From Acutalibacter sp. 1XD8-33 (GTDB taxonomy: Bacteria > Bacillota > Clostridia > Oscillospirales > Acutalibacteraceae), in assembly GCF_003612555.1 (NCBI RefSeq), contig NZ_RAZF01000001.1:1-64000 (forward strand): a stretch of 64,000 nucleotides of DNA. Direction: 5' to 3'. The notes beneath the pieces were generated by a model, which was not told where the DNA came from, did no database searches, and was given only the letters and a program-made list of their open reading frames with translations. Below, piece after piece: positions 13,357-21,462 of the stretch. The position numbers and the translations under genes are program-made. The first letter of the stretch is position 1. Each line of letters starts with the position of its first letter.

Positions 13357-14503
13357 CTTCCAGCCCCCCATACTTCACGGACAGCTCGCCCAGCTGGGCC
13401 ACCTGGGTTTCCATTACCGGGGTGAAGATGGGGCTTGCCAGCTCCACCCTTTTTGCCCCGGCCTCCCGGATCCGCCGCACCAGCTCCGTAGGGTTCACGT
13501 CCCGGCCTATCTCTGTGGTCTGCCAGATGATGAACTCTTGGATCGCTTTCTGCACCTCTGCCTGGATGGCAGCCGCTGTGGCCTGGTTGGAGCGGGCGAT
13601 GCGGTAGGTGAGCTTGAGGTCAAAGAACTTGACATCCGGCGCAGACACAGTCACATGGTCGGTCATGGGCCGTACTTCCTCCCTGGCCAGATACTCTGTC
13701 AGGCCCTGCACCACTTCCTCACCCGGCAGACTTCCATCCCGCATAATGATGTACACTACCACTTCACCTGGCGTGGGGCTAACAGGCCGCACGGAGCCGA
13801 TATCCGTGTTGTAGGTCTTGGTCCAGAAGGTATAAGCGTCCTGAGAACCGGCGGTACTGTAGCCGGAGGGGGCCAGGAACGTGCGCTCCGCCAGGCTCTT
13901 GTCGTCCTCCACATCCGTGCCGCCAGCCGTAATGGTGACATTTTCCACGCTCTCAACATAGGGCAGGGGATCTACCAGGATATTGAGCTGTCCCGGCAAG
14001 AAGCCGTTGCCATCCACACCGCTGACGGTACACTCCGCTTCCACGTCCGCGAACATCTCCCCGGCGGGCACCTCCCCATACTGCAGGGTCTTGAAATACA
14101 GATTATTTCCGTTGGTCACCCGGGTTTCCGCCGGGATGGCGCTGGCGTAGGGCTTCTCCGCCGAGAGAGTAAACCGCAGGGTAGTCCGGGCCGGGCTGGC
14201 CCCGTGCCGGGTGACTCCCCTGGTTCCGGCCAGGTTGTCCAGAAAGCCGCCATAGCTGTACTTGAGCAGGTCCTGCTTCCCGGCCCTGTCCACGAACTGT
14301 TCTATCTGGTACAGGTCCAGGGCGATAGCGTAAAGCTGCACCCGCACAGGGTCGGCGGCGCCCAGGCTTACGGTTTTCCCTGTGACCTCCTTATACCGCT
14401 TTTCATAGTTGCCCACCAGCCTCTGCATCATAGCGTCCAGGCTGTCGTTCTCTATGAAGGAGATATCCGGCAGGTCATACACCGATTTTAAGAGGTTATC
14501 CAC
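13349..14503 (-). CDS. Baseplate J-like protein (gp47/P2 gpJ)
   Basis: A 384-aa protein. It has the Baseplate_J pattern: DPVRVQLYAIALDLYQIEQFVDRAGKQDLLKYSYGGFLDNLAGTRGVTR near the N-terminus, and SLAERTFLAPSGYSTAGSQDAYTFWTKTYNTDIGSVRPVSPTPGEVVVYI in the middle. It forms the inner wedge of the contractile baseplate. The start is GTG (14503) after GGTGG; a TTG two codons upstream is possible. It overlaps the gp25-like gene upstream and tail protein I downstream. Confidence 0.92.
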   Translation of the reverse strand: MDNLLKSVYDLPDISFIENDSLDAMMQRLVGNYEKRYKEVTGKTVSLGAADPVRVQLYAIALDLYQIEQFVDRAGKQDLLKYSYGGFLDNLAGTRGVTRHGASPARTTLRFTLSAEKPYASAIPAETRVTNGNNLYFKTLQYGEVPAGEMFADVEAECTVSGVDGNGFLPGQLNILVDPLPYVESVENVTITAGGTDVEDDKSLAERTFLAPSGYSTAGSQDAYTFWTKTYNTDIGSVRPVSPTPGEVVVYIIMRDGSLPGEEVVQGLTEYLAREEVRPMTDHVTVSAPDVKFFDLKLTYRIARSNQATAAAIQAEVQKAIQEFIIWQTTEIGRDVNPTELVRRIREAGAKRVELASPIFTPVMETQVAQLGELSVKYGGLEDD

Positions 14504-14807
14504 TTCCAATCACCACCTTTACGCCCAAGCTGCCCGACGGATCGGGGACAAAACTCACATCCCGCACACGCACACGGGGCTCCCATTTCTCTATGGCGTC
14601 TATCACCTCCACAGCCATCATGCTCTGGGCCGTGTCCAGCGGGTAATCCAGAGCGGAGGTATCAATGCCGAAATCCCGGTAGAGCGGGTCAGTGCCCACC
14701 GGGGTCAGAAGGATGTTTTCGATGTTTCGGACGACCTCCCGCCGCAGGGCCTCATCGCCCCCGGCGCGGTCAAAGGATATTTCTATTCCGGACAGGGTGA
14801 TACTCAT
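14496..14807 (-). CDS. Baseplate wedge protein (gp25-like / gpW)
   Basis: A 103-aa protein of the GPW/gp25 family: N-terminal beta, then REVVRNIENILLTPVGTDPLYRDFGIDTSALDYPLDTAQSMMAVEVIDAIEKWEPRVRVRDVSF, which contains the expected EPR motif. It bridges sheath and baseplate. The ATG at 14807 follows AGGGGGCG. It overlaps baseplate J by eight bases. Confidence 0.9.
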   Translation of the reverse strand: MSITLSGIEISFDRAGGDEALRREVVRNIENILLTPVGTDPLYRDFGIDTSALDYPLDTAQSMMAVEVIDAIEKWEPRVRVRDVSFVPDPSGSLGVKVVIGSG

Positions 14808-14818
14808 ACACGCGCCCC

Positions 14819-15214
14819 CTACAGGTATTCTTCCATCGTCACAGTGACTTTGGCCCTCACCAGCTCGCCCCGGTTCAGCACGGTTTCCCATGCCTCACTG
14901 AGATTGGTGATGCGCCACTTGTTCTTCCCGATGCGCCTGCTGCCTATCACCAGAGGATACACCCGGCCTGTTTCTGTATACTCGGAGAGCCTGTCCAGCA
15001 TGGCCCGGGGCCGCACCCCCAGAAGGGCGTTGAGCTCCATCGTGAAGGTCAGTTTCTGCAGCGCCGGCCGGAGATACTCCACCTGATCCTTCAGCCCGAT
15101 CCGGCTGTGGGTGGCCCACTCGGAGGCCACGGTCCGGCTCATATCGTTAAAGGTAAGCACTTTTTTGTCGCTGACAGAAAACACCAGGCCCGGCCCCCAG
15201 CTGCCGATTGCCAT
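14819..15214 (-). CDS. Tail protein (P2 gpU-like)
   Basis: A 131-aa protein with AIGSWGPGLVFSVSDKKVLTFNDMSRTVASEWATHSRIGLKDQVEYLRPALQKLTFTMEL, typical of the phage_P2_GpU family, which acts in tail termination or completion. The ATG at 15214 follows GGGGAGG at ideal spacing. It sits in the conserved order V-U-W-J-I. Confidence 0.88.
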   Translation of the reverse strand: MAIGSWGPGLVFSVSDKKVLTFNDMSRTVASEWATHSRIGLKDQVEYLRPALQKLTFTMELNALLGVRPRAMLDRLSEYTETGRVYPLVIGSRRIGKNKWRITNLSEAWETVLNRGELVRAKVTVTMEEYL

Positions 15215-15228
15215 ACGCACACCTCCCC

Positions 15229-15720
15229 TTAATGCGGTTTACTCGTTTCTCCATGCACACCAGAATGGGTGTGGTTTTCCAGGCTGATACCGTCCGCTAT
15301 CACATCGCCGTTCACGGTCACATTGCCCGGAGCGGTAATGCTGATATTCCCGCTGTCCCGGTTCATCTCCAGGATGCAGGAGCCCACCTGAATCTTATAA
15401 ACTCCGGTATTGGCGTCATACCGTTCATAGGCTTCTCCCGGCTTTTTGTAGTTATACTCTTTGCGGTACAGCCCCTTGAAGCCCTCCACCGGGCGCCACT
15501 CGTTATGCCAGGTAGGGCCCAGGATGAACGCCATGCCGGTACCGTTGGACAGGTGTGCCACCAGCACCTGATCCCCAACCTCCGGCATCATGTACTGCCA
15601 GGAGAGAAAAGGGAACTCGGCGGTGGTGCTGCCGTCCTTGTCCTCATAGGTCACCCGGGCTGTGCCTTTGGGATAGTTAAAGCTGGATATTTTTCCGATA
15701 CGCAGGTATTGGGTCTGCAT
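15229..15720 (-). CDS. Baseplate assembly protein V (spike)
   Basis: A 163-aa protein with an OB-fold N-terminus (RIGKISSFNYPKGTARVTYEDKDGSTTAEFPFLSW...VGDQVLVAHLSNGTGMAFILG). The C-terminal beta-helix-type stretch is GDVIADGISLENHTHSGVHGETSKPH; its H-x-H pattern is the likely iron-binding tip of the membrane-piercing spike. It forms the central baseplate needle. Confidence 0.9.
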   Translation of the reverse strand: MQTQYLRIGKISSFNYPKGTARVTYEDKDGSTTAEFPFLSWQYMMPEVGDQVLVAHLSNGTGMAFILGPTWHNEWRPVEGFKGLYRKEYNYKKPGEAYERYDANTGVYKIQVGSCILEMNRDSGNISITAPGNVTVNGDVIADGISLENHTHSGVHGETSKPH

Positions 15721-15730
15721 GGTATCACCT

Positions 15731-16759
15731 CTATGAAACCGTACTTGAGGCCGATTTGGCCGCTGTCACCCTGGGCTGCACCAGCCGCATATCCAGGGCC
15801 ATCTTGTAGCCGCTGCCGATATCGTGGTCTATCTTCTCCACATAGAACTTGCCGGAGAGCTTGCCCAGGCCCTTGATCTCCACGCAATCAGAGGCAATCA
15901 ACCCGGGCCGGGCCATCATGGTGATGCTCATAGTGGTGGCGTCCCGGTTGGCCTTGTTCAGCGCGGCCAGGGCTATCAGTGTAGCCTCTCCCAGATTCTC
16001 GGCGGCGTCGTTCACCTCCAGGATGCGGTCGCCGCCCCCGGCGGTCACTGTGAAGGTGCGGTTCTTTTCGCTGTTGGTGTACTGGTACTTTACCCCAGTA
16101 TAGGTCTGGTCCAGTTTGGTGTTCCAGGACCAGCCGGGCTCAAAGTCCTTTTCGGTGAGGGTGAATTTCGGGGCTTTGGCCTCATATTTCCCCTCATCGA
16201 ACACCACCAGCTTGTCATTGTAGATTTTCAGCGCGTAGCCGTACTTCTCCACCAGGGAGCCGAAGAACGCGCAGTCGGTCTGGTTGTTCTGCTCCACTTT
16301 CTCAATGCTCACCGCCCCTGCCTCATAGTGCAGCGCTACTTTGGCCCTGGAAGCCACGATTTGGCCGATTTCCTTGAGGGTGGTACTCTCATAGGTTTCT
16401 GTGCGTTCAGTGGCCTTAAAGCCGCTGGCAGCGGGCAGAGCGAGGCCCTCCAGGTCCAGGCGGATGGGCCCGCCCTTGAAGCTGAAATCGTCCACCAGAA
16501 ACTTCCCGCAGGGAAACTTCTTCTTTTGGCCATCCCTCTCCCAATTATAGGTTTCTATGGTGGGCTGCAGCCGGTCCCCCTTTTGGGGGAACCAGCCGTT
16601 TATCCACTTGCGGTCCCGGTCATTGATGGAGATACTGATACTGTCGCTGGAGCCGGAGGCCACGTCCGTATACTTAAAGGCGCTGAGATAGGGGGCCAGC
16701 TGTACCTCGGCTTTCACACCGTTGTACAGTATGTCCACCGTTGCTTTTCTTGGATCCAT
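15731..16759 (-). CDS. Late control D / tail hub protein (gpD-like)
   Basis: A 342-aa protein of the phage late control D family (structural homologue of T4 gp27): SSDSISISINDRDRKWINGWFPQKGDRLQPTIE near the N-terminus, GQIVASRAKVALHYEAG and the ADCAFF-like QTDCAFFGSLVEKYGYALKIYN in the middle, and a KFYVEKIDHDIG end. It forms the hub that carries spike V. The start follows GGAGG. Confidence 0.9.
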   Translation of the reverse strand: MDPRKATVDILYNGVKAEVQLAPYLSAFKYTDVASGSSDSISISINDRDRKWINGWFPQKGDRLQPTIETYNWERDGQKKKFPCGKFLVDDFSFKGGPIRLDLEGLALPAASGFKATERTETYESTTLKEIGQIVASRAKVALHYEAGAVSIEKVEQNNQTDCAFFGSLVEKYGYALKIYNDKLVVFDEGKYEAKAPKFTLTEKDFEPGWSWNTKLDQTYTGVKYQYTNSEKNRTFTVTAGGGDRILEVNDAAENLGEATLIALAALNKANRDATTMSITMMARPGLIASDCVEIKGLGKLSGKFYVEKIDHDIGSGYKMALDMRLVQPRVTAAKSASSTVS

Positions 16760-16762
16760 TGG

Positions 16763-16987
16763 CTATTTCCTCCAATCGGGCAGGCCGTCCACCCCGTCAT
16801 AATCGTCCGCCACCGGTACCGCTACCACGATGCCGGTGGGGAACACCTGATAATCCAGAAGCCGGATATTCTCTCTGGCCTCCATAAGAAGCTGGGTGTG
16901 CCGGGGGAGAGCGCGAGGCTCTCCCCCATAGGCCCGCAGCGCGATGGTGTCCCAGGTATCGCCCATTATGGTGGTTATGGTGTTCAC
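16763..16987 (-). CDS. Tail protein X, LysM-like
   Basis: A 74-aa protein with TTIMGDTWDTIALRAYGGEPRALPRHTQLLMEARENIRLLDYQVFPTGIVVAVP, the tail protein X form of LysM. It acts in tail assembly, not wall binding in this context. The start is GTG (16987) eight bases after GGAGG; the GTG at 16996 is too close to that site. Confidence 0.88.
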   Translation of the reverse strand: MNTITTIMGDTWDTIALRAYGGEPRALPRHTQLLMEARENIRLLDYQVFPTGIVVAVPVADDYDGVDGLPDWRK

Positions 16988-16999
16988 GGCCTGCACCTC

Positions 17000-19900
17000 C
17001 TAGAAGTCTTTCCTGCTATGGTCTTTCATCCACTTGCTCATCATCTCATTGAACTTGCTCTGGGACATTTCCTCCGCGCCCTCCAGGTCCTCTTTGGTGG
17101 GAGCCTCGCCCTGGAAGTAATACTGGGGCGAATAGTTTATCTGCATGGGGGGCCCGCCCGCGGCTGCAGGCTGCGGCCCGCCTTTCACACCGTCCAACAG
17201 GTCGGCAAAGGAAAGCCGCCTGCTGTTTTCCGCAAGCCCCAACTGCTGGCCCAGAGAGTTGATGCGCTCACGCACACCGCCGATGGACTCAGCGAACATC
17301 CCACGCATCTGCTGCCACAGCACGGAAAGGGGCAGTACGGCCTCTTTCCCGTCCTCGCCGCCGCCCAGAAGGTGGTTGCCCTGCATACCGAATATCTGAG
17401 CCCCGCTCAGGATGCCGCCATCCTTATACCAGCTCACGCTGAAATTGGGAGCGGTAGGCGGCTGCAGGCTGAAAGCCCCGCTGATATTCACATGGGGCAC
17501 CTTCAGGTGGGGCAGCGACCAGGAGAAGTTCATGGCCGCCCGCATCTTGCCTACGGCGTTGGTGACTGCCGTAGCCGCGGCGTTCATCTTGGTTTCCACA
17601 GCGGACCGCACCCGCTCGAAGCTGGAGGTGGTCTGCTGCACCACCGCGTCACAGCCGGTCTGAGCGGCGCTCTGTACGCCGGGCATACCGCTCTGCAGGC
17701 CGGCGGTCATACCGTCCGTGTAGGCCGTACCGGAAGCCACGGCAGAGGTATTCACGGAGGCCAGGCCCTGACTGATGGAGCCGTTCAGGGAGGCCGTGGC
17801 GGACGCGCCCATGCTGGCTACCGTGCTGTCCAGCTGGCCCGCGCCGGACGCCACCCCGGAGTTGATCCCGCTGGTAAGCGCCGCGCCGGCCGCGTTGGCG
17901 CTGGCGGTCATGCTGGGCAGGGCCGTGTTCAGGCTGTTCTGCATCCCGGTCACGGCGGAGCGCCCCACGCCGCTGGCAGCTTCCTGCACTGCCGGAGTGG
18001 TGCTCTGTATGGCCGCCGCCGTGCTGTCGCCGGTTTCCTTGCCCTTGCCGGAGAAGAAGCTGGTCACATTGTTCCAGATATTCCCCACAGATTCGAACAG
18101 GCCGCCAACCGCTGACAGGATACCGTCCTTAATTCCGTTGAGAATATCCATGCCCAGCTGGAGCCAGTCAATGCTCAGAACACCGTCCACCAGGGTCATG
18201 AAGATGTCCCAGCCCACCTGCAGCCAGTTCACCGAGGTGAGGGCCGTAATGATGGACCAGCATATCTGGGGGATAGCTGCCAGCAGGGAGGGGATCGCCT
18301 GCAAAAGCCCTTGGGCCAGCGTGACGATCAGCTGAACGCCTGCCTGCAGGATAGTGGGGATATTGGAGATGATGCCGTTTGCCAGGCTGGAAATGATGGA
18401 TGGTACCGCCGAGATAATTGCCGGCAGTCCCTGCATCAGCCCACTCACCAGGCCGTTGATAAGGGCGACCGCCCCATCAATGAGCATTCCCGCGTTGGCG
18501 CATATGGAGGCCACCAGGTCGACCACCATCTGCACCCCCTGCTGGATGACCGTCGGCAGGTTCGCCTGCAGCTGGGAGCCGAAGTCGCTCATCAGCGTGA
18601 AGGCGGCGGTCGCTATCTGCGGTATGGCGGTGAGGATCCCCTGCACCAGCTGGCCTAAGATTTGACCGCCCATAGAGAGCAGCTGGGGCAAAAGCACACC
18701 GATCCCGCCGATGAGCTGGACAATGATGTCCGTCCCCGCGGACAGGATGGCGGGCAGATTGGCTGTGATTCCGGCTCCCAGGCTTTGGATCGTCTGGGAG
18801 CCTATTGCAATGATGTTGGGTATCTCCCCGGCCATGCCCTGCAGGAATTGGGCCAGAAGCGCGGCCCCGGCGCTCCAGAATTCCGCGTAAAAACTGCCGA
18901 AAGCTCCCAGCCCCTGAACTACCAGCTGGGAGAGGCCCTGCGCCAGCACCGGTCCGTTCTGCACCAGGCCGTTCAGTAAACTGGTAGCGATGACCGAAGC
19001 CATCATCACGAACTGTGGGGCAAAGTTTACCGCTTTCGCCAGCACGTTGCTCAGCACGTTTCCGACGGCGGAGGCCATGCCCTCAAAGCCGCCATTGGTG
19101 AGAGCGTCCGACAGGGTGTATATCTGCTCTGTGGCAAACTGCGCCGCTCCCCGGAGAGGCTCCTGCAGGTTCTGGTATACCCTTATCCCGGTATCCTCCA
19201 GGGCCGATTGCAGGGTAGCCAGGTCACCGTTGAGGTTGTCCAGCTTGGTGGCCCTCATGGCCTCCAGCGCGCCGTCCGCGTTATACAGCTGTTCGCTCAG
19301 GGCCTCCCATTCCGTCACGCCGTCCGCCGTAGTGGTGTTCAGGCCGGACATCAGATCGTTCAGCGCGTCAATATGCTGCTTGCCACCTATTGCCGCAAGC
19401 GCCGCGTTGCGCTGTTCCTCCGACAGCCCGGCGGTGGCCTGGTTTACTTTCTGGAGGGTAGCTTCCAGGCCGATAAACTTCCCCTCACTGTCAAAGGCAG
19501 AGATGCCCAGGCTTTCCATCATCTTGCCCGCCGCGCCTGTGCCCGTGGTCAGATTCGCCATGATGGCGTTCAGAGCGTTGCCGGCCTCCGAGCCCTTCAG
19601 GCCGCGGTTGGCCAGCACACCCAGCACAGTGGCCGTATCCTCTATGGGGATATTCAGCCCCTTCATGGTTCCGCCTACGCCGATGAACGCTTCCATCATC
19701 TGTTCGGCGCTCTGGTTGGATTTGTTCTGGGCCTTTGCGGCTATATCCAGATATCCAGCCAGATTGTCCACGGACACACCCGCCGCAGACATGGAGTCCG
19801 TTATCATGTCAGAACAGTGGGCCAGCTCCATACCAGATGCCTCGGACATTTTCAGCACCGAGGGCAGAGCCGATATGGAGGTGTCCACGTCCCAGCCCGC

Positions 19901-20260
19901 AAGGGACATATACTCCAGGGCGTTAGCGGATTCCGTTGCGGTCTTGGAGGTAGTGCGGCCCATTTCCATTGCCGCCGCCTCCAGCTTTTTGTACTCTGCT
20001 TCGGTGGCGCTTGCCGTAGCCGCCGCGGAGGACATAGCCGCCTCAAATTCCCGCCCTGTGTTCACAGAGGCCACGCCAGCCGTGGCCAGCGCCCCGCCTA
20101 CAGCGGCCAAAGAGCCGGCGGCGATCTTCATACTGCCCGCCGCCATGCCCCCCAGCCCCTTCAGGCCGGATACCGCTTTCTGTGCTGCGGAGATGGCAGA
20201 GCCAAAGTCCTTTTCCAGCTTGGCCGCGATCTTTATTGTTACTTGGGACGGCCCTGCCAT
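17000..20260 (-). CDS. Tail tape measure protein
   Basis: A 1086-aa protein. The N-terminal helical TP901-type domain has EFEAAMSSAAATASATEAEYKKLEAAAMEMG and EYMSLAGWDVDTSISALP. A long hydrophobic middle (residues ~440-690) has repeated Gly/Ile/Ala-rich segments such as ANLPAILSAGTDIIVQLIGGIGVLLPQLL. A C-terminal globular tail follows. Its length sets the tail length, and it occupies the tube lumen. It is the largest gene of the phage, placed just after the frameshifted chaperone as in all such tails. The ATG follows AGGTGAGAGT. Confidence 0.95.
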   Translation of the reverse strand: MAGPSQVTIKIAAKLEKDFGSAISAAQKAVSGLKGLGGMAAGSMKIAAGSLAAVGGALATAGVASVNTGREFEAAMSSAAATASATEAEYKKLEAAAMEMGRTTSKTATESANALEYMSLAGWDVDTSISALPSVLKMSEASGMELAHCSDMITDSMSAAGVSVDNLAGYLDIAAKAQNKSNQSAEQMMEAFIGVGGTMKGLNIPIEDTATVLGVLANRGLKGSEAGNALNAIMANLTTGTGAAGKMMESLGISAFDSEGKFIGLEATLQKVNQATAGLSEEQRNAALAAIGGKQHIDALNDLMSGLNTTTADGVTEWEALSEQLYNADGALEAMRATKLDNLNGDLATLQSALEDTGIRVYQNLQEPLRGAAQFATEQIYTLSDALTNGGFEGMASAVGNVLSNVLAKAVNFAPQFVMMASVIATSLLNGLVQNGPVLAQGLSQLVVQGLGAFGSFYAEFWSAGAALLAQFLQGMAGEIPNIIAIGSQTIQSLGAGITANLPAILSAGTDIIVQLIGGIGVLLPQLLSMGGQILGQLVQGILTAIPQIATAAFTLMSDFGSQLQANLPTVIQQGVQMVVDLVASICANAGMLIDGAVALINGLVSGLMQGLPAIISAVPSIISSLANGIISNIPTILQAGVQLIVTLAQGLLQAIPSLLAAIPQICWSIITALTSVNWLQVGWDIFMTLVDGVLSIDWLQLGMDILNGIKDGILSAVGGLFESVGNIWNNVTSFFSGKGKETGDSTAAAIQSTTPAVQEAASGVGRSAVTGMQNSLNTALPSMTASANAAGAALTSGINSGVASGAGQLDSTVASMGASATASLNGSISQGLASVNTSAVASGTAYTDGMTAGLQSGMPGVQSAAQTGCDAVVQQTTSSFERVRSAVETKMNAAATAVTNAVGKMRAAMNFSWSLPHLKVPHVNISGAFSLQPPTAPNFSVSWYKDGGILSGAQIFGMQGNHLLGGGEDGKEAVLPLSVLWQQMRGMFAESIGGVRERINSLGQQLGLAENSRRLSFADLLDGVKGGPQPAAAGGPPMQINYSPQYYFQGEAPTKEDLEGAEEMSQSKFNEMMSKWMKDHSRKDF

Positions 20261-20264
20261 ACTC

Positions 20265-20797
20265 TCACCTGCCCTTGTTGGCCTTTAGGTTCTTCACATA
20301 GTCCGCTAGTTCTTTGGCTACCTGCAGAAGCTCCAGGTAGTCCATGTTCATCAGCTGGAATAAGTCACAGCGCATAGAGAAGGAGAGCTGCACACACAAT
20401 TTGCGCAGCTCCCCTCCGTCTCCCGGTCTTATTCCTCGCCGTAGAAAAAATTTGTTACCTTATTCTTGACCTTCTCCATCTCCCTGGGGGGCAGGCCCTC
20501 GAAGAACTCCACCGGGAGCTTTGCCGCCTTTGCCGCCATGATGCACACATAGTTGATGTTCATCTCCGGCAGCGGGGTGAACACCCCGGTGCGGGCCAGC
20601 CGCTTCTCCGCCTCGATCATATCTTTGGTGGAGAGGTCCTCCAGGCCCGCCAGGTCCACCTCGGTGTAGTCTTTGTCCTCGAAGCGGTACGGCTTCTTAA
20701 ACTCTACCAGGGTATCGGGTATAGGCTCCGCCTCGGGGGCCGCCGCCAGCTCGGTCACGTTCTCGGTCACGTCAATGATGTTGTTGTCTTTTGCCAT
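20265..20797 (-). CDS. Frameshifted tail assembly chaperone (G-T-type product)
   Basis: Slipping back one base at 20447-20453 fuses the upstream chaperone to a second frame that ends at TGA 20267-20265. The extension reads ...LCVQLSFSMRC then MNMDYLELLQVAKELADYV, the usual pattern of such extensions. The fused product would be about 177 aa. It binds the tape measure protein and brings it to tube subunits in related phages. The extension has no start of its own. Confidence 0.85.
20429..20797 (-). CDS. Tail assembly chaperone (unshifted product)
   Basis: A 122-aa acidic protein (MAKDNNIIDVTENVTEL...PYRFEDKDYTEVDLAGLEDLSTKDMIEAEKRLARTG) of the P2 gpE / Mu gp41-like chaperone class. It lies between tail tube and tape measure. 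The ATG follows TAGGAGGCAATC. The stop comes nine bases after the slippery site, and most ribosomes would end here. Confidence 0.88.
   Translation of the reverse strand: MAKDNNIIDVTENVTELAAAPEAEPIPDTLVEFKKPYRFEDKDYTEVDLAGLEDLSTKDMIEAEKRLARTGVFTPLPEMNINYVCIMAAKAAKLPVEFFEGLPPREMEKVKNKVTNFFYGEE
20447..20453 (-). promoter_or_regulatory. -1 programmed frameshift site A AAT TTT
   Basis: The heptamer AAATTTT is in the chaperone frame as A-AAT-TTT, a canonical X-XXY-YYZ slippery site near the end of the zero frame. The -1 frame continues for about 60 codons into a typical chaperone extension. Confidence 0.85.
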
Positions 20798-20831
20798 GAT
20801 GATTGCCTCCTAAAATTTTTTTTGCTTTCTA

Positions 20832-21356
20832 TCAGGTGAGGGCGCGGACCTTTGCCAGCTGATCCACACCGTTTACCACGTACTTGGGGTTGAGCTTGTC
20901 CAGCTCCAGCTTCTTTTCGTCGCCCATCTCAATGAGAATGTAGGTCAGCTCCAGAGTGACGGAAGCGTCCATCACGTCATGCAGCTTGACCGTGCCGGGC
21001 TTGACCTTCTTGCACTTCCCCCGGAACACCACACGCAGGCCCATATAATTGGTGTTCTGCGTGGCCTGGTCCGTATACTGGATGGCGCCCCGGAGGGTAA
21101 GGTCTACCGCTTTCGTGGGGGCGATCATGTCAAAGAAATCTTTGTTGACCACCCGGAACGGTACCTCCTGCTCCAGGCTGCTGAAGTGCCCGGCTACCAC
21201 AGCCTCGTATTCGCCCAGGATACCGGCCCCGGATACAGAAGCCGTGAGGGCCTCCAGGTCGGGGAGCGCAACCTCGCCGGTTACACCGACCTGCTTTTTA
21301 CCGGTATTATAGGTGTTGAAGTCATGGACGACTTCGGGGATTCCTGTTACTGCCAT
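20832..21356 (-). CDS. Major tail tube protein (P2 FII-like)
   Basis: A 174-aa protein: IPEVVHDFNTYNTGKKQVGVTGEVALPDLEALTASVSGAGILGEYEAVVAGHFSSLEQEVPFRV..., with a C-terminus HDVMDASVTLELTYILIEMGDEKKLELDKLN. This is the standard tube fold of contractile tails. It follows the sheath gene, from which a three-way-junction element separates it. Confidence 0.92.
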   Translation of the reverse strand: MAVTGIPEVVHDFNTYNTGKKQVGVTGEVALPDLEALTASVSGAGILGEYEAVVAGHFSSLEQEVPFRVVNKDFFDMIAPTKAVDLTLRGAIQYTDQATQNTNYMGLRVVFRGKCKKVKPGTVKLHDVMDASVTLELTYILIEMGDEKKLELDKLNPKYVVNGVDQLAKVRALT

Positions 21357-21374
21357 TTCAATTCATCCTTTCCA

Positions 21375-21457
21375 GAGTTTTGCGGTCCCGCATAGCGGGA
21401 TTGCGGTTTTTCAAACCGCAAAGCAAAACTCATTAAGTTGAAAAATTTATTTTTCAA
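21375..21457. other. Three-way-junction structured element, copy 2
   Basis: Outer stem GAGTTTTGC (21375-21383)/GCAAAACTC (21423-21431), hairpin A TCCCGC-ata-GCGGGA (21386-21400), hairpin B TTGCGGTTT-ttc-AAACCGCAA (21401-21421), trailing hairpin TTGAAAAA/TTTTTCAA (21438-21457). Joints of 2, 0, 1 and 6 nt are identical to copy 1 at 12236-12317. It lies between the sheath and tube genes. Confidence 0.82.
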
Positions 21458-21462
21458 TCTTA

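Noticed and set aside
15824-18115. 763-codon plus-strand open frame opposite the hub and tape measure genes
   Set aside because: It spans three genuine minus-strand tail genes and their ribosome sites, and it has low-complexity composition and no ribosome site.
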